Below are positions 9,540 through 17,684 of a DNA stretch of 61,911 nt, one piece after another. The number at the start of each line of letters is the position of its first letter. The stretch's first letter is position 1. Made by a program: the position numbers and the translations under genes. The notes under the pieces were generated by a model. That model was not told where the DNA came from. It saw only the letters and a program-made list of their open reading frames with translations, and ran no database searches. Source of the stretch: Candidatus Iainarchaeum sp. (GTDB lineage Archaea > Iainarchaeota > Iainarchaeia > Iainarchaeales > VGJJ01); NCBI GenBank assembly GCA_016198125.1, contig JACQJG010000019.1:1-61911 (forward strand), written 5' to 3'.

Positions 9540-9815
9540 ATGTACAAATACACTATTGCACGACAACTGGCCACCAAAAAAGTCATCACCAACCGCGGCG
9601 ATGAAGTGGGCCGTCTTACGGATCTCATGGTGGATGAAGTCAAAGGCGACATTGAGGCGTTGCTGGTTGAAATCGACCGCGAGAGCAAGCTCATGCGCAA
9701 ACTCAGTTTCAAGGAACGCATGATCTCCATTCCATATTCTGCTGTCACCGCAGTTTCAGACGTGTTCATTGTGGATGAACGCGAGCTCACACAAGCCGTT
9801 GCCACTGAAGAATAA
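9540..9815 (+). CDS. PRC-barrel domain protein
   Basis: A 91-residue single-domain protein. The pattern ARQLATKKVITNRGDEVGRLTDLMVDEVKGDIEALLVEID followed by SIPYSAVTAVSDVFIVDE is a typical PRC-barrel, a small beta-barrel also found in RimM and at the N-terminus of CdvA. Archaea often carry several stand-alone copies; their roles are mostly unproven. There is a spacer of about 80 bases to the next gene. Confidence 0.8.
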   Translation: MYKYTIARQLATKKVITNRGDEVGRLTDLMVDEVKGDIEALLVEIDRESKLMRKLSFKERMISIPYSAVTAVSDVFIVDERELTQAVATEE

Positions 9816-9896
9816 AGCAAACAAAGAGCAAAAATTCCCAGTACTCCTTTCATGGTATGCTGTGAGGTTTCTCTCACTGAACAAGGATGCCCGTGC

Positions 9897-10793
9897 ATGA
9901 CTCCAGTGACTGTTAAAACATTTTTCATTGCACTTGTAAGTACGCTTTTTCTTACAGGGTGCGTACAGCAAACCCCTGTAACCCCGACTCCCACAGTACC
10001 ACTTGGCATTGCAGTTGAATTTACGAGCATTCCAAGCGAAGTTGATTTTGGCGAAAGCGCAAGCGTTTCATGGAAAGTGAGTGGTAACCCTGGGAGTATT
10101 AGCGAAACAAGAATTTTGTTTGACAAACAGCCCGGGCAGGCGGTTTTAACCGCGTATTCCACTACCACAAGTGCTCAAACAGGAACCATTCCGCAAACCT
10201 TTACCGCCAGCGTCCAGCCCACGGCAGTGGGTTTTGTGTTCATGCGCGCATACGCGAAAATTGATGGAAAAGACTATTTTTCCGGCGAAGAAAAAGTGGA
10301 AGTAGAGGCCTATGAAGAAGGCACAGAAGAACAGGAAGAAGAAGTGAAAACGTGTCCTGCATGCCTGGCCCCCTCAGATTGGAGTGCATGCGAAAATGGA
10401 ACGCAGGCAAGGGAAAATTTCAAGTGCTCGGCTGAAACGAATTTTTTATGCCAGCCCTTCCAGGAAACGCAGGCTTGCGAAGAGCCAGTGGAGCCTCAAC
10501 CCCCCATACCAGCGAACGTTGAATTCACAATTGAATTTGATGATGCCGGGTTTTACCCCAATGAAGTGCAGGCAAGTGAAGGGGACACCGTTAAAATTAC
10601 GTTCCAGCAACGCACCACCAACATTGGATTTGGCGGAGGCGATTTAATCAGCGAATTGTTCAACTCTGGAACCATTCCTCCTGGCGGGACATATGTGGCG
10701 CAATTTGCAATGCCTGGCACGGATGTGAAAGTGGACAACTGGTGGCCCAACAAAGCCGTGTACAAGGCGAGTTTCTTTGTACGCGTGAAGTGA
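9897..10793 (+). CDS. Lipoprotein with C-terminal cupredoxin-like domain
   Basis: The ATG at 9897 (298 residues) places a lipobox LFLTGCVQQ near residue 20, so the protein is probably lipid-anchored outside the cell; an AAGGATG stretch precedes it. A beta-sandwich region follows, then an acidic linker (EEGTEEQEEEVKTCPAC), a short cysteine-rich module (about residues 145-185), and a C-terminal domain EFTIEFDDAGFYPNEVQASEGDTVKITFQ with FAMPGTDVKVDNWWPNKAVYKASFFVRVK that looks like a cupredoxin fold. The usual copper-binding His and Cys are not where expected, so I would not call it a copper protein. Convergent with the next gene, 7 bases apart. Confidence 0.7.
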   Translation: MTPVTVKTFFIALVSTLFLTGCVQQTPVTPTPTVPLGIAVEFTSIPSEVDFGESASVSWKVSGNPGSISETRILFDKQPGQAVLTAYSTTTSAQTGTIPQTFTASVQPTAVGFVFMRAYAKIDGKDYFSGEEKVEVEAYEEGTEEQEEEVKTCPACLAPSDWSACENGTQARENFKCSAETNFLCQPFQETQACEEPVEPQPPIPANVEFTIEFDDAGFYPNEVQASEGDTVKITFQQRTTNIGFGGGDLISELFNSGTIPPGGTYVAQFAMPGTDVKVDNWWPNKAVYKASFFVRVK

Positions 10794-10800
10794 ATGAAGG

Positions 10801-11817
10801 TCAGGGCCTGCGGTGAAGTTTTTTTGCTGCGCGTTGGGCACGCACAACCAAATGTTCTTTTGTCCGAAAAAAACGGCTTTTTGAAAGCCTGAACCCTGCT
10901 TTTTTGAATGCGGCCTTGTGCATGCCTGTTGCCTCGCGGGGAATGCGTTCCATTTCTTCTTTTACCAGTAAGGCCACTTCCTTGTTTCTTTTTTCATACG
11001 CTGGGATTTCCTGCGCCGGGATTGCAATGCCAAACTGTGCTGTAAAATACCTATTTATAACATCTGCATCTCCAGGGTGACGTTCTATACGTTCTATAAA
11101 ATCTCTACTTATAAAATATCTAGCATCTATTTCTGATATTTTACCTGCTCCCACCATACTTAAAGCAACAGTGTACAGGTTTAAGGGTTTACGGTAATTA
11201 TGAAAACGCGGGTTGAGCACCACGCGCTGGGAAGGATTTTGGAATGCACGCGTAAAGCGGGACAGAAAATAGTCCAACGGGGAAGCCCCCATTCTTTCCC
11301 TGAAATCATCAATGGATTTTTTGTGGTGCCCTTGAAAGTTTCCAAGCACCACGCTCGGTTGTTTGTTTTTATTGAAATAAAAGTCGAAGTTAAACGATGC
11401 AAAGAACGCACCTCGTTTTGCGGATACTTCCTGAAGTTCCACCCCTGAAGAAAAAGGTGCATCGCCGCCTGTCGTGTAAACAAGCTGATAGCCTGCACGG
11501 GCCAGTAGGGGGTCTGAAAAGAGTGTTCTAAGCCTGGGAATAAACTGCCGCAGAAAGCTAAACAAGACATTCGATCGCCCCCCGAACCGTTTTTGCTGCC
11601 GCGCCAACTGGCGATAAGCCGAATAGGAATGCATTCGATCAATCAAATCGTAAAAAGACGCTCCTAGCAACGAATACCCTTTTCGGATTAATTCCATGTC
11701 GCTTTCCGAGAAACGATTCTTACTCCGTAGGATTATTCCAAGCGCTGTTGACCTTGGGGAGATGCCCATGGCCATGAGTTGATTTGCGGCTTGCCTTTGC
11801 GTGAATGTTTTTGGCAT
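10801..11817 (-). CDS. Unrecognised basic protein, 338 residues
   Basis: No family recognised. The protein is rich in Arg, Phe and Tyr with no clear membrane segment. Its TATA-like box CTATAAATAGG (about 11838-11848) lies some 25 bases before the ATG, indicating a leaderless transcript. The part at 11040-11170 uses strikingly A/T-rich codons (ATA, AGA, TTT, TAT), unlike the rest of the gene, so this block (about residues 215-260) may have a different history. The last 60 residues are strongly basic (KAAFKKAGFRLSKSRFFRTKE). Confidence 0.65.
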   Translation of the reverse strand: MPKTFTQRQAANQLMAMGISPRSTALGIILRSKNRFSESDMELIRKGYSLLGASFYDLIDRMHSYSAYRQLARQQKRFGGRSNVLFSFLRQFIPRLRTLFSDPLLARAGYQLVYTTGGDAPFSSGVELQEVSAKRGAFFASFNFDFYFNKNKQPSVVLGNFQGHHKKSIDDFRERMGASPLDYFLSRFTRAFQNPSQRVVLNPRFHNYRKPLNLYTVALSMVGAGKISEIDARYFISRDFIERIERHPGDADVINRYFTAQFGIAIPAQEIPAYEKRNKEVALLVKEEMERIPREATGMHKAAFKKAGFRLSKSRFFRTKEHLVVRAQRAAKKLHRRP

Positions 11818-11837
11818 GAGAAGAAGAGCCTGGAAGC

Positions 11838-11848
11838 CTATTTATAGG
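11838..11848 (-). promoter_or_regulatory. TATA-like box for the gene ending at 10801
   Basis: Read on the minus strand this is CCTATAAATAG, centred about 26 bases before the ATG at 11817. The spacing is that of an archaeal TATA box serving a leaderless or nearly leaderless mRNA. Confidence 0.6.
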
Positions 11849-11866
11849 TAGCCTTCAATTTCAATC

Positions 11867-11883
11867 CGCTTGTAATTCAAGCG
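11867..11883 (-). terminator. Hairpin after the gene at 11895-12677
   Basis: The stretch reads CGCTTG, a 5-base loop, then CAAGCG, a perfect 6-bp stem, lying just 3' of the stop at 11895 on the minus strand and next to an A/T-rich run. It could end transcription of the rqcH-11895 pair. Archaeal termination usually depends on T-runs rather than hairpins, so the role is uncertain. Confidence 0.3.
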
Positions 11884-11894
11884 CCTTTTTTCGC

Positions 11895-12677
11895 TTATTT
11901 GTTTGCCTTGGTGCGCAGTCTTTTCATGATTTGGAGTTGCCTGAAAATCTCGCCAGAGTCTATTTTTTCGCGCACGTGTTTCAGTCCTGCTCTTGTAAAA
12001 CCGCTGTTCGGAAAAAGGTAGCCGCGTTGAACCATTTCTTTTTCCCATTCCCGCAAGGGTTTGATTAGCCGCCCATTTGGGTCAATGGGGGAATCTGCCC
12101 ACAGCAAAATAGCGCCGTCTTCGCCGTGCTTTTTGAAAATGGATTGGGTATGCCTTGCAATCCTGTACTCTGAAAAAAAGAACACGGTGAAAGGAAAGAA
12201 AAGCGCCAAGAGGAGTTTGTTGGGGGAAGCCTGCAATGCATTAAATGCCATTCCATGTGCGCCTTTTTTTGAAACCAATGGATTCGTGAGTTCTCTAAAC
12301 TTTCTATGCCGGCCCGCTCGTCGTAGGATTGGTGGAAACAAGGGGTACGCCTTGTAAAAGTCCTTTGTACCTGCCTTTGCATAGGCCATTCTAAAGTAGC
12401 GTATTAAGAGTTTTTGGCGTGGCGGACTTAAGAGGTTTTGGAGGGCATGGCGGTATTCGTGGGGTTTGAAAATAGGCTCTAACCACCCCACAAGCGGGTG
12501 AAAACGATAGGAATGTTCTGTGTTAGAGTATGCCGGGTTTACGTCTCCAAAGGATTTGTGCCTTATCTTTACTGGGTGCAATGCCTGCACGGGCACTCCG
12601 GTAATTTGAGACACGCGCTTGAATAGCTTTTTGTTGTCTATTCCGCTGTACTTCTTGCGGGAACGCTGGGGAGGCAT
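11895..12677 (-). CDS. Unrecognised basic protein, 260 residues, with one hydrophobic stretch
   Basis: No family recognised. The N-terminus is basic (PPQRSRKKYSG). A single hydrophobic stretch (LLLALFFPFTVFFFSEY, near residue 150-170) could be a membrane segment or a buried core. The C-terminal half is highly charged. It starts 5 bases after the stop of the NFACT-type gene on the same strand, so the two are likely one transcript; it does not look like the missing C-terminal domain of that protein. Confidence 0.6.
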   Translation of the reverse strand: MPPQRSRKKYSGIDNKKLFKRVSQITGVPVQALHPVKIRHKSFGDVNPAYSNTEHSYRFHPLVGWLEPIFKPHEYRHALQNLLSPPRQKLLIRYFRMAYAKAGTKDFYKAYPLFPPILRRAGRHRKFRELTNPLVSKKGAHGMAFNALQASPNKLLLALFFPFTVFFFSEYRIARHTQSIFKKHGEDGAILLWADSPIDPNGRLIKPLREWEKEMVQRGYLFPNSGFTRAGLKHVREKIDSGEIFRQLQIMKRLRTKANK

Positions 12678-12682
12678 TCATA

Positions 12683-13816
12683 TCACTCGGTTTCTACCAC
12701 TATTTTCTTGTGCTTTAAATCCATGCTGTTTACAAATGGAAACTCTTTTTTCAGTGTTTCAAGGGCTTTTTTGTCCGGCATTTTTTGCGCGTGCAGGTCT
12801 TTGGTGCGTTCCATGGCCGCATGCAATTCCGCGAGATGGCTTTGAATATACTGGGCTTTTTCCTTGTTTTCTTTTTCAAGGGTTTCAAATTTTTTTAATG
12901 CCTCTTCTTGCTGAGCCATGCTTTTCTGCAAGGCCAAAACCTTTGCGTTTGGTTTTTCAATGGATTCTTTTGTCCCTGGCAGGGGTTGGGCGTTAAGGAG
13001 CGGCGTAAGGTGCAGGTCAAGCGCCTCGTTGAGCGTTGAAAAGTTTTTTTGCGAAAGAGTTGAACCCCTGTTCAAAGGAAAGGGAAGCAGTACTGTTTTG
13101 CCCCGGTCCTCTACAAGGGTTGCGTTCATGCGCGTTGGATTTGGAAGCGCATAATAGAATTGAATGCGCTCGTGCAATGCGCGAACGCTGGCGTCTGACA
13201 ACGCACCTGCAGGGCTGTTTTTTGGAAGATTGCAGTCCATGCATATTTGTTCGGCGACAAATGGAATGACATTCATGTCATGAATGAGGCTGTGCACTAA
13301 ATCGTTGGAAGTCGCGGAGAAAATGCTTTTCAACTGCATGAGTGTAACGTTAAAGGGATTGCACAACCCGGCTTTTGGAAACGCGTAGGGTTTGTTGCGC
13401 TCTATGATTCTGGAACCCCACTCCTGTCTTTCAAAGGGCTGGAGAATGTTCCACTTCTTATCGCATAAAATCATGTTGCCTTTGGAGAAAAGTTCTGCAA
13501 TTAAGTAGTACTCGTTGAATGCGAATACAACCACGCGTTCAGCTTCATGCTGGTGGAATGCATGGACGCGCTGGTTGAGCAGGCGTTTTTTCAGGAATTC
13601 AACAAAATTGGATGGTTTTTCAAGTGCTTGGATTTTGTACTGGGTGAAATAAATGGCTTCTTTGGTGATGAGCATGTCGTGTGCGCCCTGCTTGGAGTGG
13701 AGTTTGAGGCGTAATGCTTTGGGGCCCACCTGCTGGATTTTGTTTACAAAGGCGCCTTCGATAAAGGGTTGGAGGTACGCAACCTGGTAGGCAAGGGAAA
13801 GGTTGTTGAGGTCCAT
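12683..13816 (-). CDS. rqcH: NFACT-family protein (RqcH/NEMF-like), lacking the NFACT-R domain
   Basis: Starting from the ATG at 13816 (377 residues) the protein opens MDLNNLSLAYQVAYL, matching the NFACT-N domain; further family features are VNKIQQVGPKALRLKL, AELFSKGNMILCD and a pair near VRALHERIQFYYA. A long charged coiled coil follows (about residues 295-360). RqcH binds stalled 60S/50S-peptidyl-tRNA complexes and recruits tRNA for C-terminal tailing. Full family members are about 550-700 residues and continue into an NFACT-R domain; here the protein stops right after the coiled coil. The frame extends upstream to 14092 but overlaps the divergent gene there, so the later ATG is chosen. Confidence 0.82.
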   Translation of the reverse strand: MDLNNLSLAYQVAYLQPFIEGAFVNKIQQVGPKALRLKLHSKQGAHDMLITKEAIYFTQYKIQALEKPSNFVEFLKKRLLNQRVHAFHQHEAERVVVFAFNEYYLIAELFSKGNMILCDKKWNILQPFERQEWGSRIIERNKPYAFPKAGLCNPFNVTLMQLKSIFSATSNDLVHSLIHDMNVIPFVAEQICMDCNLPKNSPAGALSDASVRALHERIQFYYALPNPTRMNATLVEDRGKTVLLPFPLNRGSTLSQKNFSTLNEALDLHLTPLLNAQPLPGTKESIEKPNAKVLALQKSMAQQEEALKKFETLEKENKEKAQYIQSHLAELHAAMERTKDLHAQKMPDKKALETLKKEFPFVNSMDLKHKKIVVETE

Positions 13817-13873
13817 GAAAACATGTATGGGTAGAAAACGTATTTTAAGGCGCAGGCTGTTAGTGGGACCATC

Positions 13874-14578
13874 ATGAAAGGCGTTGGACGCAGTATTAAG
13901 CGTGCGTGGAAGCGCATTCCTTTGGCGCGCAGGAAAAGAATGCATGCACTGCGCGCGTACAAGGCGCTTACGGGGTATCGTTCCCCTGAAGAAGTGCGCA
14001 GGGCTTTTTTGCCTGAAATGGGGTTGCGGGCTCAAACGTATTACCGTGAAATGCTGCATGAAAACATTCCCCTTTTGAGAGGGCTTTTGCACGAACCGCG
14101 TTTAATGCCCCATCCGCGTTTAAGGGTGCTGGTTGAGGATGCCTTGAAAGTGGCGGATGGATTTCACCACCTTCACCGGGCGGATCCTTTGTATAACCTA
14201 ATCCTAGTGCAGTATCAGTACCGAATCATGGAATTGCATGACCGGTTGGGAAGCCTTGAACGGGCAAAAAAACTTCGGACGCCGGAACAGGCGCACGGCA
14301 TTGGAGAACTCAGGGTTGCCGTGGAACTGGCTTACCTGCAATTGGGGGTTAAAGAAAACGTTCAGTTGAAAGAAAAGCAGGAAGTTTTAAACATCCTTTT
14401 GACCACTCTTTCACATGTTCCTTGGAAAGAGGTTGGAAAAAAGTTGGATGTTTTTTTGAAGGGCCGGGCAAAGTCTTTTTTAAAATATTATTGGAAAAAT
14501 AATCAGGAACTCCAAAAACTGGACACGCACGTGTTTTATCTCCAGGATTTAAGGAAAAAATACCCCGGTGGCAATTGA
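13874..14578 (+). CDS. Unrecognised helical, basic protein, 234 residues
   Basis: No family recognised. It starts with a strongly basic segment (SIKRAWKRIPLARRKRMHALRAYKAL) and is otherwise predicted helical with many Leu, Arg and His residues and no membrane segment. It is divergent from the rqcH homologue 57 bases away, and its stop codon abuts directly the stop of the convergent VapC gene with no spacer. Confidence 0.6.
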   Translation: MKGVGRSIKRAWKRIPLARRKRMHALRAYKALTGYRSPEEVRRAFLPEMGLRAQTYYREMLHENIPLLRGLLHEPRLMPHPRLRVLVEDALKVADGFHHLHRADPLYNLILVQYQYRIMELHDRLGSLERAKKLRTPEQAHGIGELRVAVELAYLQLGVKENVQLKEKQEVLNILLTTLSHVPWKEVGKKLDVFLKGRAKSFLKYYWKNNQELQKLDTHVFYLQDLRKKYPGGN

Positions 14579-14947
14579 TTAAAGGGGCATCGTGTTTTCG
14601 CCTTCAAAATGCGGGTCCCCGGTGACAACAGGGAGTTGGTGTTGCCGGCTGGCGGCAAGTATGATGGCGTCCACCAGCCCAAAATCTTTGTGCATAACGC
14701 GTTTTTTTACCTTCAAAATGCCTGCCAATTCCATTGTTTGAACATCGGCTTCCAGAACGGTTGAAAAGGCTTTAACGTACCCTAACAGTCTTTTTCGGTC
14801 AAGGCCTTCGCGTTCAATCCACTCGCTCAATTCGGCAAGAGAGATCACGCTTGTAAAACACGCATTTGCGCGCAATAACGCCGCTGCTTTTTGCCCTTTG
14901 GCCGTGTTTTTGAAGAATTCAACCCAGGCATACGTGTCAAACAGCAT
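14579..14947 (-). CDS. vapC: PIN-domain ribonuclease toxin VapC
   Basis: A 122-residue PIN domain. The acidic catalytic residues expected for a metal-dependent RNase are in place: D4 (MLFDTYAW), E40 (AELSEW), D98 (FGLVDAII) and D116 (VTGDPHF). Toxins of this family cut tRNA or rRNA when free of antitoxin. The start ATG follows directly on the TGA of the antitoxin gene, so both are translated from one mRNA. Confidence 0.88.
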   Translation of the reverse strand: MLFDTYAWVEFFKNTAKGQKAAALLRANACFTSVISLAELSEWIEREGLDRKRLLGYVKAFSTVLEADVQTMELAGILKVKKRVMHKDFGLVDAIILAASRQHQLPVVTGDPHFEGENTMPL

Positions 14948-15157
14948 TCAAATTACCCTGTCATGATGGTCCCGTACAAAGGGCCTTGCCCCTTTGGCTG
15001 CACCCAAAGCCTCGGCAATCGCTTTTAGGTTCTTCTTCAAAATGACCACGCGCACGGTCTCGTTCTTCTTCAATTTCTCTTCCAAAACAACGGTCTGCGG
15101 GATTAAAATGCCCAAAGACGAGCCAACTTGGCGGACTTTGCCTTCAAATGATTCCAT
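14948..15157 (-). CDS. vapB: AbrB-type antitoxin VapB
   Basis: A 69-residue protein with a swapped-hairpin AbrB DNA-binding domain: EGKVRQVGSSLGILIPQTVVLEEKLKKNETVRVVILKK. The C-terminal tail (GARPFVRDHHDRVI) should wrap the VapC active site. It is the first gene of the pair. Upstream, an A/T-rich stretch on the minus strand (ATACAAAGTTATAACATATTATAA, about 15170-15195) holds TATA-like sequence where the complex may also repress its own promoter. Confidence 0.85.
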   Translation of the reverse strand: MESFEGKVRQVGSSLGILIPQTVVLEEKLKKNETVRVVILKKNLKAIAEALGAAKGARPFVRDHHDRVI

Positions 15158-15223
15158 AAAATCACCGATTATAATATGTTATAACTTTGTATAAAAGCTT
15201 TTGCCTGCCTGGACGCCGGTGAA

Positions 15224-15868
15224 TCATTGCAAAAATTGCTCGTAGTTACTGCGGTTGAACTTGTACAGGAAGCGTTTGATTTTGTTTCCGTTAAATGAGT
15301 ATGCTTCCAGGACTTTTACTTTGTCGCCCAGGAATGCATTGAATGGATGGGTTTGACACGGGTCTAAAAGCAGGAATTCTTTTGTGAGTCCGTTTGAGAG
15401 TTCAGTCATTACAAAGGCGTGGGGGGTTAAATTGGAGAGCTCGGCTACCACCACATGGGAATTGGAGTCGCCAAGCGCGTGCATGATGGCGCAAAGGAAA
15501 ATGGCAAGGTCTTCGTCATCGGATACTTTGGATGAAAGAATTTCTTTGGGGGTCAGCCAGCAGTTGAGTTCTACTTCCAATGGAACGTAGCTGATTTCCT
15601 TGGAAAGGAATTCAAATGCAGTGGAAAGCGCCTGTGCATAATGGTCGGAAAACACGTAAGGAACTGGTTTGAACTCGGCCACAATGGATTGAATGGTGAG
15701 GTCGTCCGGGTTTACAAGGGCTTTGACTTCTCCAACGGTTTTGCGTTCAAAGCTGTTGATGAGGTCCGCATACTTGTACGCAAGGAGTTTGTAGAACAGG
15801 AGTTGTTTGTGTTCATCCGCGTGTTGGGTTGTGTTGGTTGACCCCATGGCCTTCACCCAAAAATCCAT
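15224..15868 (-). CDS. Transglutaminase-like protein with the catalytic cysteine replaced
   Basis: This 214-residue protein ends its middle part with WLTPKEILSSKVSDDEDLAIFLCAIMHALG, HVVVAELSNLTPHAFV and EFLLLDPCQ, which follow the Cys-His-Asp order of archaeal transglutaminase-like domains (usually GDCEDLAxLL...HAWV...LLDP). The catalytic Cys position is Asp118 here; His150 and Asp169 remain. A Cys at 126 is on the following helix. It is therefore probably not a cysteine peptidase; it may be a binding domain. No signal peptide. ATG at 15847 is an alternative start. Confidence 0.6.
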   Translation of the reverse strand: MDFWVKAMGSTNTTQHADEHKQLLFYKLLAYKYADLINSFERKTVGEVKALVNPDDLTIQSIVAEFKPVPYVFSDHYAQALSTAFEFLSKEISYVPLEVELNCWLTPKEILSSKVSDDEDLAIFLCAIMHALGDSNSHVVVAELSNLTPHAFVMTELSNGLTKEFLLLDPCQTHPFNAFLGDKVKVLEAYSFNGNKIKRFLYKFNRSNYEQFLQ

Positions 15869-15886
15869 TTTTATACATAACCTGTT
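15869..15886 (+). promoter_or_regulatory. TATA-containing element shared with the tpiA promoter
   Basis: The 18 bases TTTTATACATAACCTGTT occur here and again, identically, at 58292-58309 in front of the triosephosphate isomerase gene. Here the element lies about 50 bases before the aCPSF2 start and overlaps the 5' end of the divergent gene. The TTTTATAC part is a plausible TATA box; the TAACCTGTT part could be a common initiator or regulator site. Confidence 0.4.
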
Positions 15887-15923
15887 GGGGGGTTAGGCTT
15901 TTAATGAACTCGTTTGGATTGTA

Positions 15924-17279
15924 ATGGAAATGACAAAAGTGCGGTTCTTGGGAGCATGCAGAGGCGTTGGTCGGAGTTCGTTCTGGTTTTTCCATGGAAA
16001 TTTGAATGTGCTGTTGGACGCGGGCATGGATGTGGGGGCTGAAGGGGAAAGCAGGTACCCCTTGTTGGACGACCAAGACATTCCGCGTTTGGATTTTTTA
16101 ATTGTAAGTCACGCCCACTTGGACCATTCCGGGTACATTCCGTATATGGTCAAACACGGGTTTAAGGGCATTATTTTATGCACGCGCGGAACAAGGGATG
16201 TAATGGAATTGCTGTGGTTGGATGCGGCGCGCATTGGAAAAGAAAACAAGGATGCCTTGTACGGGGAAAAGGACGTGACAAAGACGCTAAAACGCATTCG
16301 GGCAGTGGAGTATCATCAGCATGTGCGTTTGGGCAAAGGGGTTGGACTGGAATTCCTGAATGCAGGCCATATTTTGGGAAGCGCGTTGGTGGTATTGGAA
16401 TTTGACGGAAAAAAATTTGTGTACACCGGGGATTTTTCCGGAAAGGAAACGCATTTGTTTCACCGCTTTGAACGCCCGCCAAAAACGGATTTTCTCATGA
16501 TGGAGTGCACGTATGCAGGCACCGACCAGGTGCTTCCCTCTACTCCAAACGCAAGCCATGAGCTTGCAAAACAGGTAAAAAAGGCTTTGGAGCGCAAAGG
16601 GTCTGTGTTGATCCCAGTGTTTGCTGTTGGAAGAGGACAGGAAATCATGCTGGCATTGGCCCAGGCCATGGAATCAGGTTTTCTCCCGCGAGTGCCTATT
16701 TGGCTGGATGGGATGATCAACAAGGCCACGGATGCGCACGTGCGAAACGTGCTCCAATTAAGAGAAAGCATTGCCAAGCGCATTTTGCTTGCAAAATCCA
16801 ACCCGTTCAAGGCAAAATTCTTTCGCGTGCCCAGTTCCAAGGAAAAAAGGGAGGTATTCGCTCAGCAGGGAATCGTGCTCGCGACTTCAGGCATGCTTAC
16901 TGGGGGGCCTGCACGGTTGTACTTGGAGCGCTTTGCGCCGGATGCGCGCAACATGCTCATACTTGTTGGATACCAGGCCCATGGAAGTTTGGGCCGCACG
17001 CTTGCAGAGGGCGCGCGCATGGTTGAAATAAGGAAGCGCGTGGGGGTGAAGCGCGTACACGTGCGCATGGACGTGCAGAGCGTGCATTTTTCCGGGCATG
17101 CAGATTACCCGGGGTTGGTGAATTTCGTACGGGAAGCCCAGCCCAAAACCGTTTTCCTTGTTCATGGAGAGCATAAGAAAATGGAGGCATTCAAAGGAGT
17201 GGTGGAGAAAAAGTTTAAGGCCCGCGTGCTCATTCCTTATTTGGGGCAAACGGTTCCGTTGGAGGGAAAAGGGTTTTGA
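15924..17279 (+). CDS. Beta-CASP metallo-beta-lactamase RNase, aCPSF2-like
   Basis: A 451-residue RNA nuclease. The metallo-beta-lactamase core shows FLGACRGVGRS, the zinc motif SHAHLDHSG and later YTGDFS and MECTYAG; the beta-CASP part has VLIPVFAVGRGQE, LATSGMLTGGPA, FSGHADYPGL and the terminal VHGEHKKM. No KH domains precede the core, which separates it from aCPSF1 (the archaeal termination factor) and fits aCPSF2 or an archaeal RNase J-like enzyme. It probably acts in RNA turnover or 3'-end processing in the cytoplasm. The stop overlaps the TTG start of the first pilin gene (TTGA), an unexpected coupling to the pilus operon. Confidence 0.88.
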   Translation: MEMTKVRFLGACRGVGRSSFWFFHGNLNVLLDAGMDVGAEGESRYPLLDDQDIPRLDFLIVSHAHLDHSGYIPYMVKHGFKGIILCTRGTRDVMELLWLDAARIGKENKDALYGEKDVTKTLKRIRAVEYHQHVRLGKGVGLEFLNAGHILGSALVVLEFDGKKFVYTGDFSGKETHLFHRFERPPKTDFLMMECTYAGTDQVLPSTPNASHELAKQVKKALERKGSVLIPVFAVGRGQEIMLALAQAMESGFLPRVPIWLDGMINKATDAHVRNVLQLRESIAKRILLAKSNPFKAKFFRVPSSKEKREVFAQQGIVLATSGMLTGGPARLYLERFAPDARNMLILVGYQAHGSLGRTLAEGARMVEIRKRVGVKRVHVRMDVQSVHFSGHADYPGLVNFVREAQPKTVFLVHGEHKKMEAFKGVVEKKFKARVLIPYLGQTVPLEGKGF

Positions 17280-17680
17280 ATGCAAAAGGCCAAATTGGTT
17301 TTGAGTACCTGGTTTTGACCGGGTTTTTGCTGCTGATCATTGCATTGGTGTTTGCGTATTCATTTGTTTCGTATTCGCAGGCCATTCAAAGCCAGAAGGC
17401 AGAGGCTTCGTTAAATGCAATTGTGGGGGCAAGCGATTACGTGTATGGGCGCGGCAATGGAAACACGTTGCTCGTGGATATTGAAGTTCCGGAAGGCGTT
17501 TCATCGTTTCAGGTTCTGGACAACATTGTTTCCATGCGCGTGAGTGGCGCATTTGGTTCTTCGGATTATTTGAGAACCTCCAAAGCCGCTTTTGTGCCTG
17601 CTTCTTTGTCCACTTCCAGCGGGCCGCGCACCCTTAAAGTGGAAGCCGTGGATGCAAACGTGCGCGTGACCGGGGTGTAA
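17276..17680 (+). CDS. Type IV pilin-like protein, class III signal peptide
   Basis: A 134-residue protein starting at a TTG behind a GGAGGG site. The N-terminus NAKGQIGFEYLVLTGFLLLIIALVFAYSFV has the class III signal: short basic leader, G|Q cleavage site with FEY following, and a hydrophobic helix that would form the filament core. The rest is a small Ser/Gly/Val-rich beta domain. It is the first gene of the pilus locus and overlaps the aCPSF2 stop. Confidence 0.8.
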   Translation: MNAKGQIGFEYLVLTGFLLLIIALVFAYSFVSYSQAIQSQKAEASLNAIVGASDYVYGRGNGNTLLVDIEVPEGVSSFQVLDNIVSMRVSGAFGSSDYLRTSKAAFVPASLSTSSGPRTLKVEAVDANVRVTGV

Positions 17681-17684
17681 AGCC

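Noticed and set aside
9897-10793. Copper-binding cupredoxin
   Set aside because: The fold pattern is there but the His/Cys/Met ligands are not in place.
12683-12720. Frameshift that would restore NFACT-R in the RqcH homologue
   Set aside because: The following bases belong to a separate gene with its own start, and that protein does not look like NFACT-R in the frame seen.
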